A stretch of DNA of 64,000 bases from Jannaschia rubra (GTDB lineage Bacteria; Pseudomonadota; Alphaproteobacteria; Rhodobacterales; Rhodobacteraceae). The notes under the pieces were generated by a model. That model ran no database searches and had not been told where the DNA came from. It saw only the letters and a program-made list of their open reading frames with translations. Position numbers and translations under genes: made by a program. Of the stretch, positions 16,899 through 27,064 are shown in pieces. Where the stretch lies: contig NZ_CXPG01000021.1 of NCBI RefSeq assembly GCF_001403735.1, forward strand, positions 62,001 to 126,000, in the 5' to 3' direction. Position 1 is the stretch's first letter, and every line of letters starts with the position of its first letter.

Positions 16899-18262
16899 CG
16901 CCGCCCAAGCCGCCGTCGCGTGTGGGGCGCGTGGGTCTGCTGGGATACGCTCGCCTGTTCCGCGCCGATATCCTGAGCGCGCAGCCCGCCCGGCTCTACC
17001 GTGCCTGGATGGCGGAATTCCGCACGCCGTTCTTCCGCAGCTACATGATGAACGACCCGGCGCTGGTGGACCTCGTCCTGAAGGTCCGACCGGACGATTT
17101 TCCCAAGTCCGGTCGCGTGCGCGAGGGACTGGCCCCCCTGCTGGGCCGGTCCGTCTTCGTCACCAACGGCGAGGAGTGGAAACGCCAGCGGCGCATCATC
17201 GACCCGGCCTTCGCGGGCGGGCGGCTGCGCGACGCGTTCCCCGGTATGCTGGCTGCCGCTCAGGCGATGGTGGACCGGCTCGACGATGGCCCCTGCGAGA
17301 TGGAGGAGGTGGCGAGCTATGCCGCAGCCGACGTCATCTTCCGCACCCTGTTCTCCGTCCCGATCGAGGATCGGCTGGCGGCGCAGGTCTTTCGGGAGTT
17401 CCGCGATTACCAGCGGACGCAACCCCTGCTGAACCTCGCCGCTCTGGTTCCCCTGCCGGGATGGATGCCGCGGTTTCATCGGCGGCGCACCCTGCGGGCG
17501 GCGCAGTCGATCCGGGCCGCGATTGCCGCTCTGGTGGATCGCAGGGCGACGCAGATTGCGGAAGGGACCGCGCCCGACGATCTTGCGAGCAAGATCATGA
17601 CCTTTCCCGACCCGGTCACCAGGCACCGATTCTCCCCAGCGGAAATGGTCGATCAGGTCGCCATCTTCTTCCTGGCAGGCCATGAGACCAGCGCCTCGGC
17701 CTTCGCTTGGGGGCTCTACCTGCTCGCCACGCACCCGGAGGCGCAGGCGCGCGTGGCGGAGGAGGGGGCGCGCGACTGGGACGGTTTTGCATTCGGCGAC
17801 CTGTCCCGCCTGTCGTTCACCCGCAACGTGTTCCGCGAGACGCTGCGCCTCTACCCTCCGGTTCCGATGATGGTGCGTCAGACAACCCGGCCGGAGGTCT
17901 TTCGCGGCCGGACCGCGCCCGAGGGGGCGCAGGTGGTGCTGTCGCCCTGGCATCTGCACCGGCATGAACGGATGTGGGACAGGCCAGACGAGTTCGACCC
18001 CCATCGCTGGGCCACGGCCGAGGCGAAGGAAAGCGCGCGGCGCGCCTATATCCCCTTCAGCGCCGGGCCACGCGTCTGCACCGGGGCGGGGTTCGGGATG
18101 GCCGAGGGCGTGCTTCTCCTGGCGCGGTTGGTCGGCGCCTTCGAGGTGTCGCCGGAAGGTCCGCCGCCCGTACCTGTCGCCCATCTGACCGTGCGCGCAC
18201 GCGACGGCATCCACCTGCGCTTGCGCCGCAGGTCAGGTGCCGGTCAGTCGCGGCCGCGATAG
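16895..18262 (+). CDS. Cytochrome P450 monooxygenase
   Basis: A 455-residue P450. The I-helix oxygen-activation motif AGHETS is at 261-266, the ExxR motif ETLR at 315-318 (K-helix), and the heme loop [13 protein letters not shown] has the thiolate ligand C395. No N-terminal membrane anchor is seen, so it should be soluble and need external redox partners, none of which is encoded nearby. The substrate is unknown; coupling to the preceding membrane hydrolase hints at a fatty or terpenoid compound. The last 19 bases overlap the convergent gpt gene. Confidence 0.93.
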   Translation: MTPPKPPSRVGRVGLLGYARLFRADILSAQPARLYRAWMAEFRTPFFRSYMMNDPALVDLVLKVRPDDFPKSGRVREGLAPLLGRSVFVTNGEEWKRQRRIIDPAFAGGRLRDAFPGMLAAAQAMVDRLDDGPCEMEEVASYAAADVIFRTLFSVPIEDRLAAQVFREFRDYQRTQPLLNLAALVPLPGWMPRFHRRRTLRAAQSIRAAIAALVDRRATQIAEGTAPDDLASKIMTFPDPVTRHRFSPAEMVDQVAIFFLAGHETSASAFAWGLYLLATHPEAQARVAEEGARDWDGFAFGDLSRLSFTRNVFRETLRLYPPVPMMVRQTTRPEVFRGRTAPEGAQVVLSPWHLHRHERMWDRPDEFDPHRWATAEAKESARRAYIPFSAGPRVCTGAGFGMAEGVLLLARLVGAFEVSPEGPPPVPVAHLTVRARDGIHLRLRRRSGAGQSRPR

Positions 18263-18747
18263 GGTTCGACGTATTGCAGCGCCATGTCCCAGGGAAAGAA
18301 GATCCAGGTGTCCTGGCTCACGCCGGTGATGAAGGTATCCACCATCGGCTCCCCCTTGGGCTTGGCATAGACGGTGGCGAAATGCGCCTTCGGATACATC
18401 GCGCGCACCACCTCCAGCGTCTTCCCGGAGTCCACCAGGTCGTCGACCACAAGGATGCCGGTCCCGTCGCCCACGACCTCCGGGTCGGGCTTCGACAGGA
18501 CCTGCGCGTCGCCTTGCGACTGGTGGTCGTAGGACTTGATGCTGATCGTGTCGACCAGCCGGATGTCGAGTTCGCGCGCCACGATCATCGCGGGCGCCAT
18601 GCCGCCGCGGGTGATGGCGACAATCGCCTTCCAACGCCCGTCCTCCGGGCCCCGCCCGTCGAGCCGCCAAGCCAACGCCCGGCTGTCACGGTGGATCTGG
18701 TCCCAGCTGATGTGGAAGCCCTTTTCGTGGGGGAGCGTGTCGGACAT
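18244..18747 (-). CDS. gpt: Xanthine-guanine phosphoribosyltransferase
   Basis: A 167-residue purine-salvage enzyme converting guanine and xanthine with PRPP to GMP and XMP. The PRPP-binding signature [13 protein letters not shown] and the N-terminal [20 protein letters not shown] are characteristic of the alphaproteobacterial enzyme. It is the last gene of a fabI-lysE-gpt run and overlaps the P450 3' end by 19 bp in the convergent direction. A separate hpt gene for hypoxanthine lies at 52665. Confidence 0.93.
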   Translation of the reverse strand: MSDTLPHEKGFHISWDQIHRDSRALAWRLDGRGPEDGRWKAIVAITRGGMAPAMIVARELDIRLVDTISIKSYDHQSQGDAQVLSKPDPEVVGDGTGILVVDDLVDSGKTLEVVRAMYPKAHFATVYAKPKGEPMVDTFITGVSQDTWIFFPWDMALQYVEPYRGRD

Positions 18748-18767
18748 TGGCAAACCCTTTTGCGGCG

Positions 18768-19376
18768 TCAGGTGGTTACGAGAAGGCGAAGCCCCAGCCC
18801 GCCCAGGACGATGGCGGTGGCCCGCCCGATGAACGGCTTGAATGCCAGATACCGCGTCCGCACGGCGGCGCGGGACATCAGCGTCGCGAGCGCGGCGTAA
18901 ACGGCCACTTCCAGCGCGATCTGGTTGCCGACGATGAGCGCCATCTCGACGGGCGACAGGCCGGGCGGGAAGATGACCAGAAGGACGCCCGCGGCGAACA
19001 GGATGGACTTCGGATTGCCGAGGTTCAGCGCGAAGCCCCGCAGAAACGCGCGGTGCGGCGAGACGGGGGCCGCCGTCTCGACCGGGCTGGTCGCGCCGCG
19101 CCACATCAGCACGGCGAAGACGATCACCAGGATCGCGCCGCCCACGCGCATCGCGGTATAGACGAAGGGAAACAGCCGGAACACGGTGTCGAGGCCGGCC
19201 AGCGCCGCCAGCGTCCAGAGCCCTGCCATCGCGCCGAGGCCCAACCCGGTCAGCACCCCCTCCCGCCGCCCGCCTCGCAGCGATGCCTGCACGCAGACGA
19301 GGAACGCGGGGCCGGGTGCGATCAGGGCGAGCAACAGCGCCAGGTTGAAGGCCAGCAGCTGCGCGACGGTCAGCAC
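18768..19376 (-). CDS. LysE-family translocator
   Basis: A 202-residue inner-membrane exporter of the LysE/RhtB amino-acid efflux family. The N-terminal helix contains [19 protein letters not shown] and the central helix [13 protein letters not shown]; both are family hallmarks. About six hydrophobic segments are visible. The exported substrate is unknown. It starts 4 nt after the fabI stop and ends 20 nt before gpt, so it is co-transcribed with both. Confidence 0.88.
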   Translation of the reverse strand: MLTVAQLLAFNLALLLALIAPGPAFLVCVQASLRGGRREGVLTGLGLGAMAGLWTLAALAGLDTVFRLFPFVYTAMRVGGAILVIVFAVLMWRGATSPVETAAPVSPHRAFLRGFALNLGNPKSILFAAGVLLVIFPPGLSPVEMALIVGNQIALEVAVYAALATLMSRAAVRTRYLAFKPFIGRATAIVLGGLGLRLLVTT

Positions 19377-19380
19377 GCGA

Positions 19381-20196
19381 TCAGGCGTCCTTCTTGTCGA
19401 TGGTCATGTCGGGGGCGTCGACGTTCTTCATGCCGACGACGTGATAGCCCGCGTCGACATGGTGGATCGTGCCCGTGACCGCCGACGACAGGTCCGACAG
19501 CAGGTACATCGCGGACTGCCCCACCTCGTCGATGGTGACGGTGCGGCGCAGGGGCGAGTTGTATTCGTTCCACTTGAGGATGTAGCGGAAATCGCCGATG
19601 CCGGAGGCTGCCAACGTCTTGATCGTGCCGGCCGAGATCGCGTTGACGCGGATGCCGTCGCGGCCCAGATCCTCGGCCAGGTACTGCACCGAACATTCGA
19701 GCGCGGCCTTGGCCAGACCCATGACATTGTAATGCGGCATGACCTTTTCGGCACCGTAGTAGGTCAGCGTCAGGGCCGACCCGCCCTGCGTCATCATCTT
19801 TTCCGCCCGCTGCATCACGGCCGTGAAGGAATAGACCGAGATGTTCATCGTCTTCAGGAAGTTGTCGAGCGACGTTTCCAGATACCGGCCGCGCAGTTCG
19901 TTCTTGTCCGAGAACCCGATGGCATGGACCACGAAATCCAGCCTGTCCCAGCGATCGGCCAGCGCGTCGAACAGCCCGTCGATGGAGGCGCCTTCGCCCA
20001 CGTCGCAGGGCAACACGATGTCCGACCCGACCGAGGCGGCCAGGGGATCGACCCGCTTTTTCAAGGCGTCGCCCTGATAGCTGAACGCGAGCTCCGCGCC
20101 CTGGTCCGCGCAGGCCTTGGCGATGCCCCAGGCGATGGACTTGTCGTTGGCAAGCCCCATGATGAGGCCGCGCTTGCCTGCCATTATCCCCGCCAT
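19381..20196 (-). CDS. fabI: Enoyl-ACP reductase (NADH) FabI
   Basis: A 271-residue enoyl-[acyl-carrier-protein] reductase, the last step of each fatty-acid elongation cycle. The N-terminus [17 protein letters not shown] is the FabI nucleotide-binding signature. The catalytic Y146, Y156 and K163 fall at the same numbers as in the E. coli enzyme. ATG 20196 follows GGGAGAG; a TTG directly before it is rejected. It leads the fabI-lysE-gpt operon and is divergent from pdxH. Confidence 0.95.
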   Translation of the reverse strand: MAGIMAGKRGLIMGLANDKSIAWGIAKACADQGAELAFSYQGDALKKRVDPLAASVGSDIVLPCDVGEGASIDGLFDALADRWDRLDFVVHAIGFSDKNELRGRYLETSLDNFLKTMNISVYSFTAVMQRAEKMMTQGGSALTLTYYGAEKVMPHYNVMGLAKAALECSVQYLAEDLGRDGIRVNAISAGTIKTLAASGIGDFRYILKWNEYNSPLRRTVTIDEVGQSAMYLLSDLSSAVTGTIHHVDAGYHVVGMKNVDAPDMTIDKKDA

Positions 20197-20288
20197 CAAA
20201 ATCTCTCCCGGCTTGTATTGAAAACGGCTTTAGGCGAAAGGCGATGGTGCGGCAAGGTTCACGCGGCCACGGGCAGGGGGATGGCGAA

Positions 20289-20906
20289 ATGGCGACGGAG
20301 CGGGGTGGCATTTTCGCGGGCGACGACCCGGTCGCGATCGCACAACGCTGGCTGACCGAGGCCGAGAAGTCCGAGCCCGAAGACCCCAACGCCATCGCGC
20401 TGGCCACTGTCGACGAGGCAGGTCTGCCCAATGTCCGCATGGTTCTTCTGAAGGAGATCGAGGTCGGGGAGGGGGCGTTCGTCTTCTACACCAACTTCGA
20501 GGGGACGAAGGGGAAGGAACTGGCGGCGAACCCGCAGGCGGCCTTCGTGATGCACTGGAAATCGCTTCGCCGGCAGGTCCGCGTCCGTGGCCCGGTGGAG
20601 CGCGTGCCGGATGCGCAGGCCGATGCCTATTACAACAGCCGGTCGCTGCAATCGCGCCTCGGGGCCTGGGCCTCGGCCCAGTCGCGCCCCCTGTCCAGCC
20701 GGGGCAGCCTTATGACCGAGGTCGCGAAGGTGACGGCGACCAAGGGGCCGAACCCGGAGCGGCCGCCCTTCTGGGGCGGCTTCCGCATCCGGCCGGTGGA
20801 GATCGAGCTCTGGGCCGACGGGGCATTCCGCCTGCACGACCGGTTCCGCTTCACGCGGGCGGCGCCGGAGCAGGGCGAATGGGCGGTGCAACGGCTCAAC
20901 CCCTGA
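20289..20906 (+). CDS. pdxH: Pyridoxamine 5'-phosphate oxidase PdxH
   Basis: A 205-residue FMN enzyme that makes pyridoxal 5'-phosphate. Family motifs present are [53 protein letters not shown] and the C-terminal hallmark FWGGFRIRP with [11 protein letters not shown]. The open frame extends to 20244, but ATG 20289 gives the usual N-terminus [14 protein letters not shown]. It is divergent from fabI across about 90 bp. Confidence 0.95.
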   Translation: MATERGGIFAGDDPVAIAQRWLTEAEKSEPEDPNAIALATVDEAGLPNVRMVLLKEIEVGEGAFVFYTNFEGTKGKELAANPQAAFVMHWKSLRRQVRVRGPVERVPDAQADAYYNSRSLQSRLGAWASAQSRPLSSRGSLMTEVAKVTATKGPNPERPPFWGGFRIRPVEIELWADGAFRLHDRFRFTRAAPEQGEWAVQRLNP

Positions 20907-20985
20907 CGACCCTGCCGGGATGACGTGAGGGCATACCGCGGCGGCACCCGTTGAAACCGCCGCCTCCATCCCCGATCTTGCCGCC

Positions 20986-21543
20986 ATGCCATCATCGAAT
21001 GAAACGCCGCCGATCGTTCCGGCGGCCGAATGCACGACCGCGGACGGCGGCGACCCTGTCATCGGACAGGTCAAGTGGTTCGACCCTGCCCGGGGCTACG
21101 GCTTCGTCGTGGCCGAGGGGGTCGAAGGCGACATCCTGTTACATGGAAACGTGCTGCGCGACTATGGGCAGGGGTCGGTGGCGGACGGCAGCACGATACA
21201 TCTGATCTGTCAGATGGGAGAGCGTGGGCGTCAGGCGGTCAAGGTCCTGTCGGTCGATGTGCCCGAGGGTCCGGCAGGGGATACCGCTTTCGACGAACTT
21301 TCCCCGATACCCGACGACCTGCCTTATCTGCCCGCGCGCGTGCGCTGGTTTGACAAGAGCCGGGGTTTCGGCTTTGCGAATGTCTTCGGGGATCCGGTTG
21401 ACGTCTTCGTGCATGTGGACACCCTGCGTCGGTTCGGGCTTGCCGACCTGACGACAGGCGAGGCAATCTGCCTGCGTGCGCTCGACAGCGCGCGGGGACG
21501 TCTGGCAGTCGAGGTGCGCCGTTGGGAATTCTACGCCGGTTGA
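20986..21543 (+). CDS. Double cold-shock-domain protein
   Basis: A 185-residue protein with two OB-fold cold-shock domains joined by an acidic linker. Domain one, about 26-90, has GQVKWFDPARGYGFVV; domain two, about 115-180, has ARVRWFDKSRGFGFANV. Both keep the RNP-1-like GYGF/GFGF core for single-stranded nucleic acid binding. Two-domain cold-shock proteins are typical of alphaproteobacteria. The 3' end overlaps the start of the DUF192 gene by 22 bp, as expected for an operon. Confidence 0.9.
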   Translation: MPSSNETPPIVPAAECTTADGGDPVIGQVKWFDPARGYGFVVAEGVEGDILLHGNVLRDYGQGSVADGSTIHLICQMGERGRQAVKVLSVDVPEGPAGDTAFDELSPIPDDLPYLPARVRWFDKSRGFGFANVFGDPVDVFVHVDTLRRFGLADLTTGEAICLRALDSARGRLAVEVRRWEFYAG

Positions 21544-22019
21544 TCGCGGCCTTCGGGCTGGGTGCGATGATTGCCTGGGGCGGAGCCGTGGCTGCGCTGA
21601 CGCCGGAGCCGGCCTGTGCGCCGGGCATCGTCGACATACGGGGCGACTTCGGGTCGGTTCGCCTGAAGGTGGACCTGGCGCTGACGCCGCAGGAACAGGC
21701 GCGGGGCTTGATGTTTCGCGAATCCATGCCGCGCTTTTCGGGAATGCTGTTCGTTTATCCGCGCGAATCGCAGGTGTCGTTCTGGATGCGGAACACGCTG
21801 ATCCCGCTCGACATGATCTTCGTGGGCGCGGACGGCCGCATCGTGGATGTGCATGAGAATGCCGTGCCGCTGGACGAGACGCCGATCCCCTCCGCCGCGC
21901 CCGCGCTGGCCGTACTGGAGGTCAACGGGGGTCTGACGGAGACGCTGGGCATCGACGTGGGCGACGCGCTTCGCAGCTCGGCGCTTCCGCAGGACAATGC
22001 GGCCTGGCCCTGCGACTGA
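21522..22019 (+). CDS. DUF192-family exported protein
   Basis: A 165-residue DUF192 protein with a Sec signal peptide (RRLIAAFGLGAMIAWGGAVAAL). Family motifs RGLMFRESMPRFSGMLFVYP and FWMRNTLIPLDMIFVG are clear. The only usable start is TTG 21522, inside the cold-shock gene: the next in-frame ATG would delete part of the signal peptide. The function of the family is unknown. tRNA-Pro follows 40 bp downstream. Confidence 0.88.
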   Translation: MGILRRLIAAFGLGAMIAWGGAVAALTPEPACAPGIVDIRGDFGSVRLKVDLALTPQEQARGLMFRESMPRFSGMLFVYPRESQVSFWMRNTLIPLDMIFVGADGRIVDVHENAVPLDETPIPSAAPALAVLEVNGGLTETLGIDVGDALRSSALPQDNAAWPCD

Positions 22020-22059
22020 GGCTTTTCCCCCGCCGATCCGTCTGCTAGGCGGCATTCGT

Positions 22060-22136
22060 CGGGGCGTGGCGCAGTCTGGTAGCGCACCTGTTTTGGGTAC
22101 AGGGGGTCGGAAGTTCGAATCTTCTCGCCCCGACCA
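22060..22136 (+). tRNA. tRNA-Pro (anticodon TGG)
   Basis: A full cloverleaf can be drawn. The acceptor stem is CGGGGCG/CGCCCCG, the D-stem GCGC/GCGC, and the anticodon stem CCTGT/ACAGG holds loop TTTGGGT with anticodon TGG at 22094-22096. The variable loop is GGGTC and the T-arm GGAAG-TTCGAAT-CTTCT. The 3' ACCA is encoded. It reads proline codon CCA and, by wobble, other CCN codons. Confidence 0.97.
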
Positions 22137-22140
22137 TGTG

Positions 22141-22168
22141 ACGGCCTTCGCTCAGCGGCGAGGGCCGT
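22141..22168 (+). terminator. Stem-loop downstream of tRNA-Pro
   Basis: An 11-bp stem (22141-22151 with 22158-22168, one G-T pair) and a 6-nt loop begin 5 nt after the tRNA CCA end. Only a short, interrupted T-rich stretch (TTGTCGTTT) follows, so termination may be partial or the hairpin may guide 3' processing. Confidence 0.6.
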
Positions 22169-22630
22169 TGTCGTTTGGGGCCGCCCTGCGGTCTGAAACC
22201 CTGTGGATGAAATTGTATGCCTAGATGGCGTTGCCGGTCTGCCACGGCGATCCGTCCTACGATTTCGACGGCCGCGCGAACCGGAATCCCAGCCCCGCAT
22301 GGCCCGCGCGGCGCCGTCGACAACCCGCTTGCCAGAAGCCGAATCGCGGCTCTCAACGTCAAGCTGTTTCTTTGGGATTTATCCCCGATATCCACATTGA
22401 CCGCCCCTCTTTGACGCATGTAGTGGTGTGGATGAAGCCCTTACCCACCATATCTGGTGTTCGCGGGCCAATGACCGGATGATCACCTCCGACCTGGACC
22501 ACAGGCGGGACCCCTGTGTCCCCCCACTGCCGGCCCCATGCGGAATAGCGACCTATCCGGGCAATTGAGAACAGATGCGGCGGGGGGGTCCCCGCCATGA
22601 TGATACTATGATGGACAAGGGGTTCACGAC
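22169..22630. other. Non-coding leader of nrdJ
   Basis: About 460 bp without a supportable gene. Apart from the NrdR-box pair at 22414-22460, I see possible -35-like TTGACC (22397) and TTGACG (22411) hexamers and GC-rich repeats near 22575. No cobalamin riboswitch core was recognised, although the downstream enzyme uses cobalamin. Confidence 0.5.
22414..22460. promoter_or_regulatory. Tandem NrdR boxes upstream of nrdJ
   Basis: Two 16-bp palindrome-like sites, ACGCATGTAGTGGTGT (22414-22429) and CCACCATATCTGGTGT (22445-22460), resemble the NrdR consensus ACACWATATATWGTGT; the second matches at 12 of 16 positions. Their starts are 31 bp apart, the three-helical-turn spacing known for NrdR pairs. 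NrdR represses ribonucleotide reductase genes when dATP is high. Confidence 0.75.
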
Positions 22631-25600
22631 ATGCGGCTTGAGCGGAAATTCACGGAAGCGGGCAAGGATGCCTATGCGGCCCTGACCTTCACGACGACGA
22701 CGTCGGAGATCCGCAACCCGGACGGCACCGTCGTGTTCCACCTCGACGCGGTCGAGATCCCCGAAGGCTGGTCGCAGGTCGCCTCCGACGTCATCGCGCA
22801 GAAGTACTTTCGCAAGGCCGGCGTCGCCGCGCGCCTGAAAAAGGTGCCGGAGAAGGACGTGCCGGAGTTCCTGTGGCGGTCGGTTCCCGACGACGCGGCG
22901 TTGGCCGAACTGCCCGCGGATGAGCGTTTTGGCGGCGAGACCTCCTCCCGTCAGGTGTTCGACCGTCTGGCCGGTGCCTGGGCCTACTGGGGCTGGAAGG
23001 GCGGCTATTTCACCACCGAGGACGACGCCCGCACCTATTTCGACGAAATGCGCGTGATGCTGGCCCGGCAGATGGCCGCACCCAACAGCCCGCAGTGGTT
23101 CAACACCGGCTTGCACTGGGCCTACGGCATCGACGGTCCGGCGCAGGGGCACCATTACGTGGACCCGAAGACCGGCAAGCTGATCCGCTCGAAATCCTCA
23201 TATGAGCATCCGCAGCCCCATGCCTGCTTCATCCAGTCGGTCAGCGACGATCTGGTGAACGATGGCGGCATCATGGACCTTTGGGTGCGCGAGGCGCGGC
23301 TGTTCAAATACGGCTCGGGCACGGGCACCAACTTCTCGTCGCTGCGCGCGGCAGGTGAGAATCTGTCGGGCGGCGGCAAGTCGTCGGGCCTGATGGGCTT
23401 CCTCAAGATCGGTGATCGGGCTGCCGGCGCGATCAAGTCGGGCGGCACCACGCGGCGGGCGGCCAAGATGGTCATCGTCGACATGGACCATCCCGACATC
23501 GAGCAGTTCATCGACTGGAAGGTCGTCGAGGAACAGAAGGTCGCCGCCCTGGTCGCCGGATCCAAGGCGCACCAGGCTCAGTTGACGAAGGTGATGGAGG
23601 CCGTACGCGCCTGGGACGGCAGCCTTGACGACGCCTGCGACCCGGCGGTGAACGAGACGCTGAAAAGCGTGATCCGCGGTGCCAAGAAGCACATGATCCC
23701 CGAGGCCTATATCCTGCGTGTGCTGCAATACGCCCGGCAGGGATACGACAGCATCGAGTTTCCGACCTACGACACCGACTGGGATTCGGAGGCGTACAAC
23801 TCCGTCTCGGGCCAGAACTCGAACAACTCGGTCCGCGTGACCAATGCCTTTCTGCATGCCGTCGAGAAGGATGCCGACTGGGAGTTGACGAACCGGACCG
23901 ACGGCCGCGTCGCCAAGACCGTCCGCGCCCGCGACCTGTGGGACAAGGTAGGCCACGCCGCATGGGCCTGCGCCGATCCGGGCATCCAGTTCCACGATAC
24001 CGTGAACGACTGGCACACCTGCCCGGCCGACGGGGCGATCCGCGGATCGAACCCGTGCAGCGAATACATGTTCCTGGACGACACGGCCTGCAATCTCGCC
24101 TCGATGAACCTGCTGAAGTTCCTCAACGCCGATGGCAGCTTCGATCACGACGGTTACGTCCACGCCAGCCGCTTCTGGACCATCACGCTCGAGATCAGCG
24201 TCGCCATGGCGCAGTTCCCGTCGAAGGAAATCGCGCAGCGTTCGTATGACTTCCGCACGCTGGGCCTCGGCTATGCCAACATCGGCGGCCTGTTGATGAA
24301 CATGGGTCTCGGCTACGACAGCCGGGAGGGCAGGGCGCTTTGCGGCGCGCTGACGGCGGTCATGACCGGCGTGTCCTATGCCACCTCGGCCGAGATGGCC
24401 GGTGAACTGGGTCCGTTCCCCGGATATGCCCGGAACGCCGCACACATGCAGCGCGTGATGCGCAACCACCGCACGGCGGCGCAAGGCAGGACCGAGGGCT
24501 ACGAGAAGCTGGCCGTCAAGCCGGTCGCGCTCGACATGGAAGGTTGCCCCGACAAGCAGCTGACCGATCTGGCCCGCAAGATCTGGGACGAGGTGGTCGA
24601 GGCCGGCGAAAAGCATGGCTTCCGCAACGCACAGAGCACCGTCATCGCGCCCACCGGCACCATCGGTCTGGTCATGGATTGCGACACCACGGGGATCGAG
24701 CCCGACTTCGCGCTGGTGAAGTTCAAGAAGCTGGCCGGCGGCGGTTACTTCAAGATCATCAATCAGTCCGTCCCTGCCGCCCTCCGCAAGCTGGGTTACG
24801 GCGAGGCGCAGATCGGCGAGATCATTGCCTATGCGGTAGGCCACGGGTCGCTTGGCAACGCGCCGGGCATCAACCACACCGCCCTGATCGGCCACGGTTT
24901 CGGCCAGGCCGAACTGGACAAGATCGAGAAGGCGCTGCCCTCGGCCTTCGACATCCGCTTCGTCTTCAACCAGTGGACCCTGGGCGCGGAGTTCTGCACC
25001 GGTACGCTGGGCATTCCGGCGGCGAAGCTGGCCGATCCGACGTTCGACCTGCTGCGGCACCTGGGTTTCTCGAAGAAGGACATCGAGGCCGCGAACGACC
25101 ACGTCTGCGGGACGATGACGCTGGAAGGAGCGCCCGGCCTGAAGGACGAGCATCTGACCGTTTTCGATTGCGCCAACCCCTGCGGCAAGAAGGGCAAGCG
25201 GTTCCTGTCGGTAGAAAGCCACATCCATATGATGGCCGCGGCGCAGAGCTTCATCTCGGGCGCGATCTCCAAGACGATCAACATGCCCAATTCGGCCACT
25301 ATCGGGGATTGCAAGGCAGCTTATGAGCTGTCGTGGTCGCTCGGCGTCAAGGCGAACGCGCTCTACCGCGATGGGTCCAAGCTGTCGCAACCGCTCGCCG
25401 CCGCCCTGATCGAGGACGACGACGAGGCCGCCGAAGTCCTGGAAACCGGCACGCCCACGGCGAGGGGGCAGGTTCTGGCCGAGAAGGTGATCGAGAAGAT
25501 CATCGTCAAGGAGCTTGTCCGCTCGCACCGGGTCAAGATGCCCGAGCGGCGCAAGGGCTATACCCAGAAGGCGACGATCGGCGGGCACAAGGTCTATGTC

Positions 25601-26293
25601 CGCACCGGCGAATACCAGGACGGCACGCTGGGCGAGATCTTCATCGACATGCACAAGGAAGGCGCGGGCTTCCGTGCCATGATGAACAACTTCGCCATCG
25701 CGGTGTCGGTCGGCCTGCAATACGGCGTCCCGCTGGAGGAGTTCGTCGACGCCTTCACCTTCACCAAGTTCGAGCCGGCCGGCATGGTGCAGGGCAACGA
25801 TTCGATCAAGAACGCGACGTCGATCCTCGACTACATCTTCCGTGAGTTGGCCGTCAGCTATCTCGACCGGGAGGATCTGGCCCATGTGAAGCCCGAAGGC
25901 GCCACATTCGACAGCATCGGCGAGGCCGAAGCGCCGGCGGGCGAGGACGGCAACGTCGAGGCCACCGGCCAGTCAGCGGCGTCGAAATCGCTGGAAGTCA
26001 TCAAGTCGGTCACCTCGTCGGGTTATCTGCGCAAACGGCTGCCGCGTGATCTCGTTGCCCTGCGGGGCGGCGCGGACCGCGTCGCGGCGCAGATCGCGGG
26101 CACCACCACGATGACCGTCGCACGCTCCGAAACGTCCACCCTGTCGGTCGCCACCGATCTGGATGCGCGCACCAAGGCGAAGATGCAGGGATATGAGGGC
26201 GAGGCCTGCGGCGAATGCGGCAACTACACCCTCGTCCGCAACGGCACCTGCATGAAGTGCAACACCTGCGGCGGAACCAGTGGCTGCAGCTAA
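22631..26293 (+). CDS. nrdJ: Adenosylcobalamin-dependent (class II) ribonucleotide reductase
   Basis: A 1220-residue class II reductase making deoxyribonucleotides without oxygen dependence. Seen: N-terminal [10 protein letters not shown], the catalytic-core motifs [20 protein letters not shown], the [21 protein letters not shown] loop, and the C-terminal cysteine-rich tail CGECGNYT...[13 protein letters not shown] used for redox exchange. The length is that of the long proteobacterial NrdJ. It is single-gene, with NrdR boxes about 170-215 bp upstream. A hairpin GACCCC-AAG-GGGGTC follows at 26435-26449. Confidence 0.96.
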   Translation: MRLERKFTEAGKDAYAALTFTTTTSEIRNPDGTVVFHLDAVEIPEGWSQVASDVIAQKYFRKAGVAARLKKVPEKDVPEFLWRSVPDDAALAELPADERFGGETSSRQVFDRLAGAWAYWGWKGGYFTTEDDARTYFDEMRVMLARQMAAPNSPQWFNTGLHWAYGIDGPAQGHHYVDPKTGKLIRSKSSYEHPQPHACFIQSVSDDLVNDGGIMDLWVREARLFKYGSGTGTNFSSLRAAGENLSGGGKSSGLMGFLKIGDRAAGAIKSGGTTRRAAKMVIVDMDHPDIEQFIDWKVVEEQKVAALVAGSKAHQAQLTKVMEAVRAWDGSLDDACDPAVNETLKSVIRGAKKHMIPEAYILRVLQYARQGYDSIEFPTYDTDWDSEAYNSVSGQNSNNSVRVTNAFLHAVEKDADWELTNRTDGRVAKTVRARDLWDKVGHAAWACADPGIQFHDTVNDWHTCPADGAIRGSNPCSEYMFLDDTACNLASMNLLKFLNADGSFDHDGYVHASRFWTITLEISVAMAQFPSKEIAQRSYDFRTLGLGYANIGGLLMNMGLGYDSREGRALCGALTAVMTGVSYATSAEMAGELGPFPGYARNAAHMQRVMRNHRTAAQGRTEGYEKLAVKPVALDMEGCPDKQLTDLARKIWDEVVEAGEKHGFRNAQSTVIAPTGTIGLVMDCDTTGIEPDFALVKFKKLAGGGYFKIINQSVPAALRKLGYGEAQIGEIIAYAVGHGSLGNAPGINHTALIGHGFGQAELDKIEKALPSAFDIRFVFNQWTLGAEFCTGTLGIPAAKLADPTFDLLRHLGFSKKDIEAANDHVCGTMTLEGAPGLKDEHLTVFDCANPCGKKGKRFLSVESHIHMMAAAQSFISGAISKTINMPNSATIGDCKAAYELSWSLGVKANALYRDGSKLSQPLAAALIEDDDEAAEVLETGTPTARGQVLAEKVIEKIIVKELVRSHRVKMPERRKGYTQKATIGGHKVYVRTGEYQDGTLGEIFIDMHKEGAGFRAMMNNFAIAVSVGLQYGVPLEEFVDAFTFTKFEPAGMVQGNDSIKNATSILDYIFRELAVSYLDREDLAHVKPEGATFDSIGEAEAPAGEDGNVEATGQSAASKSLEVIKSVTSSGYLRKRLPRDLVALRGGADRVAAQIAGTTTMTVARSETSTLSVATDLDARTKAKMQGYEGEACGECGNYTLVRNGTCMKCNTCGGTSGCS

Positions 26294-26486
26294 CGGGAAC
26301 CGGTGAATTTCGGCCTCCCGGGCATAGTTTGTCCCGTTTGGGGCAAAGGTTGTCCGGGAGTGGCGAGAACGATCTTCCGGATGGGCCACCGGCAAAAACA
26401 AAGCGAGCGGTGAACCAACCGAGGCCTTTTCAACGACCCCAAGGGGGTCCCCTTTACGGTGCCCCTCCTCTTTGATCTGTAGATCG

Positions 26487-26782
26487 CTCTATTGCACAAA
26501 TCGCCTGAGGCCCAAGGCGTCCCTTTTCCCAAACAGACTTATCCAATGGCTTTTGTGACGGGGATGCCAAGGGCAGTCCAGCCGTTCATATCGGAAATGC
26601 GGACCCGGTCCTCCGCTTGCCGATCGAAGCCCTGCGCCGTGGCCCGCTGCTCGAGCAGTTTCACGCCGTGCATATTGGTCTCGCCGCCGCTTGGGCGGTC
26701 GTATCCGCTCCAGTTTCGCCAGATCGCGCGGCCGAGGCATCTCGACACCCGCAGCGCTTGGATTTCTGGGGGAGCGTTGTCA
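26487..26782 (-). mobile_element. Decayed C-terminal fragment of an IS5-family transposase
   Basis: On the minus strand about 80 codons ending at 26539 read like the conserved tail of IS5-family DDE transposases: LGRAIWRNWSGYDRPS, then MHGVKLLEQ, GFDRQ and NGWTALGIPVTKAIG. Expected residues such as the HRRS of the GYHRRS block are altered, and the catalytic N-terminal part is absent. GGCGATTTGTGCAATAGAG (26487-26505, minus strand) just beyond the stop resembles an IS5-type terminal repeat. No second end is found. Confidence 0.72.
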
Positions 26783-26854
26783 GCCAATAGTCCGAGGACA
26801 ACGGTGAGCGCGCCCACGGCAACGGTCTGTCACGGTATGGCGTTCTTGCGAGGT

Positions 26855-26950
26855 GGCATCGCAGCGCAGGAACGTCTCGCTCGCATAGCGCCTCTTGCGC
26901 CGAACCTGGACGCGGTAGGCATCGGACGGGAGTTTGTTTATGGTGGCCAT
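26855..26950 (-). pseudogene. Truncated N-terminus of a tyrosine recombinase (integrase)
   Basis: From ATG 26950 on the minus strand the frame encodes MATINKLPSDAYRVQVRRKR followed by RYASETFLR. This is the arm-DNA-binding start common to phage and island integrases of this group (MATIRKLPSGxWRVQVRRKG type). Similarity stops after about 32 codons; the frame runs on to 26780 through unrelated sequence and into the IS remnant. The catalytic domain is missing. It points away from dusA and lies about 115 bp from it. Confidence 0.7.
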
Positions 26951-27064
26951 CTGGCGTGTGCGCTCCGTGCGCATTGAATCGTCGTAGAGGGTCGGATCGC
27001 CGGATATCAGGGCGTAATCTGGCGTAGGAGCCGCGACCCGGAATAGTTTGAACGCAGAATAAAA

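Larger units (their letters stand above)
26294..27064. other. Mobile-element scar between nrdJ and dusA
   Basis: About 770 bp with no intact gene. From left to right it holds a GACCCC/GGGGTC hairpin (26435-26449) with CCCCTTT after it, an IS5-type end and decayed transposase tail (26487-26782), an integrase N-terminus (26855-26950), and about 115 bp of comparatively AT-rich DNA reaching the dusA start. Base composition is lower in GC than its flanks near 27040-27080. Confidence 0.75.

Noticed and set aside
22060-22136. Integration site of an element in tRNA-Pro
   Set aside because: The tRNA is intact and no duplicated 3' end of it, integrase or island boundary is seen beside it; the mobile remnants lie 4 kb away at dusA.
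22169-22630. Cobalamin riboswitch in the nrdJ leader
   Set aside because: No recognisable B12-box core or conserved helices were found by eye; the clear signal there is the NrdR-box pair.
23198-25885. 895-codon open frame on the minus strand under nrdJ
   Set aside because: Antisense shadow of the ribonucleotide reductase with no recognisable motif or ribosome-binding site.
26489-26740. 83-codon minus-strand frame ending at 26489 as a gene
   Set aside because: It lies in the wrong frame of the transposase remnant; the frame ending at 26539 carries the IS5-family tail.
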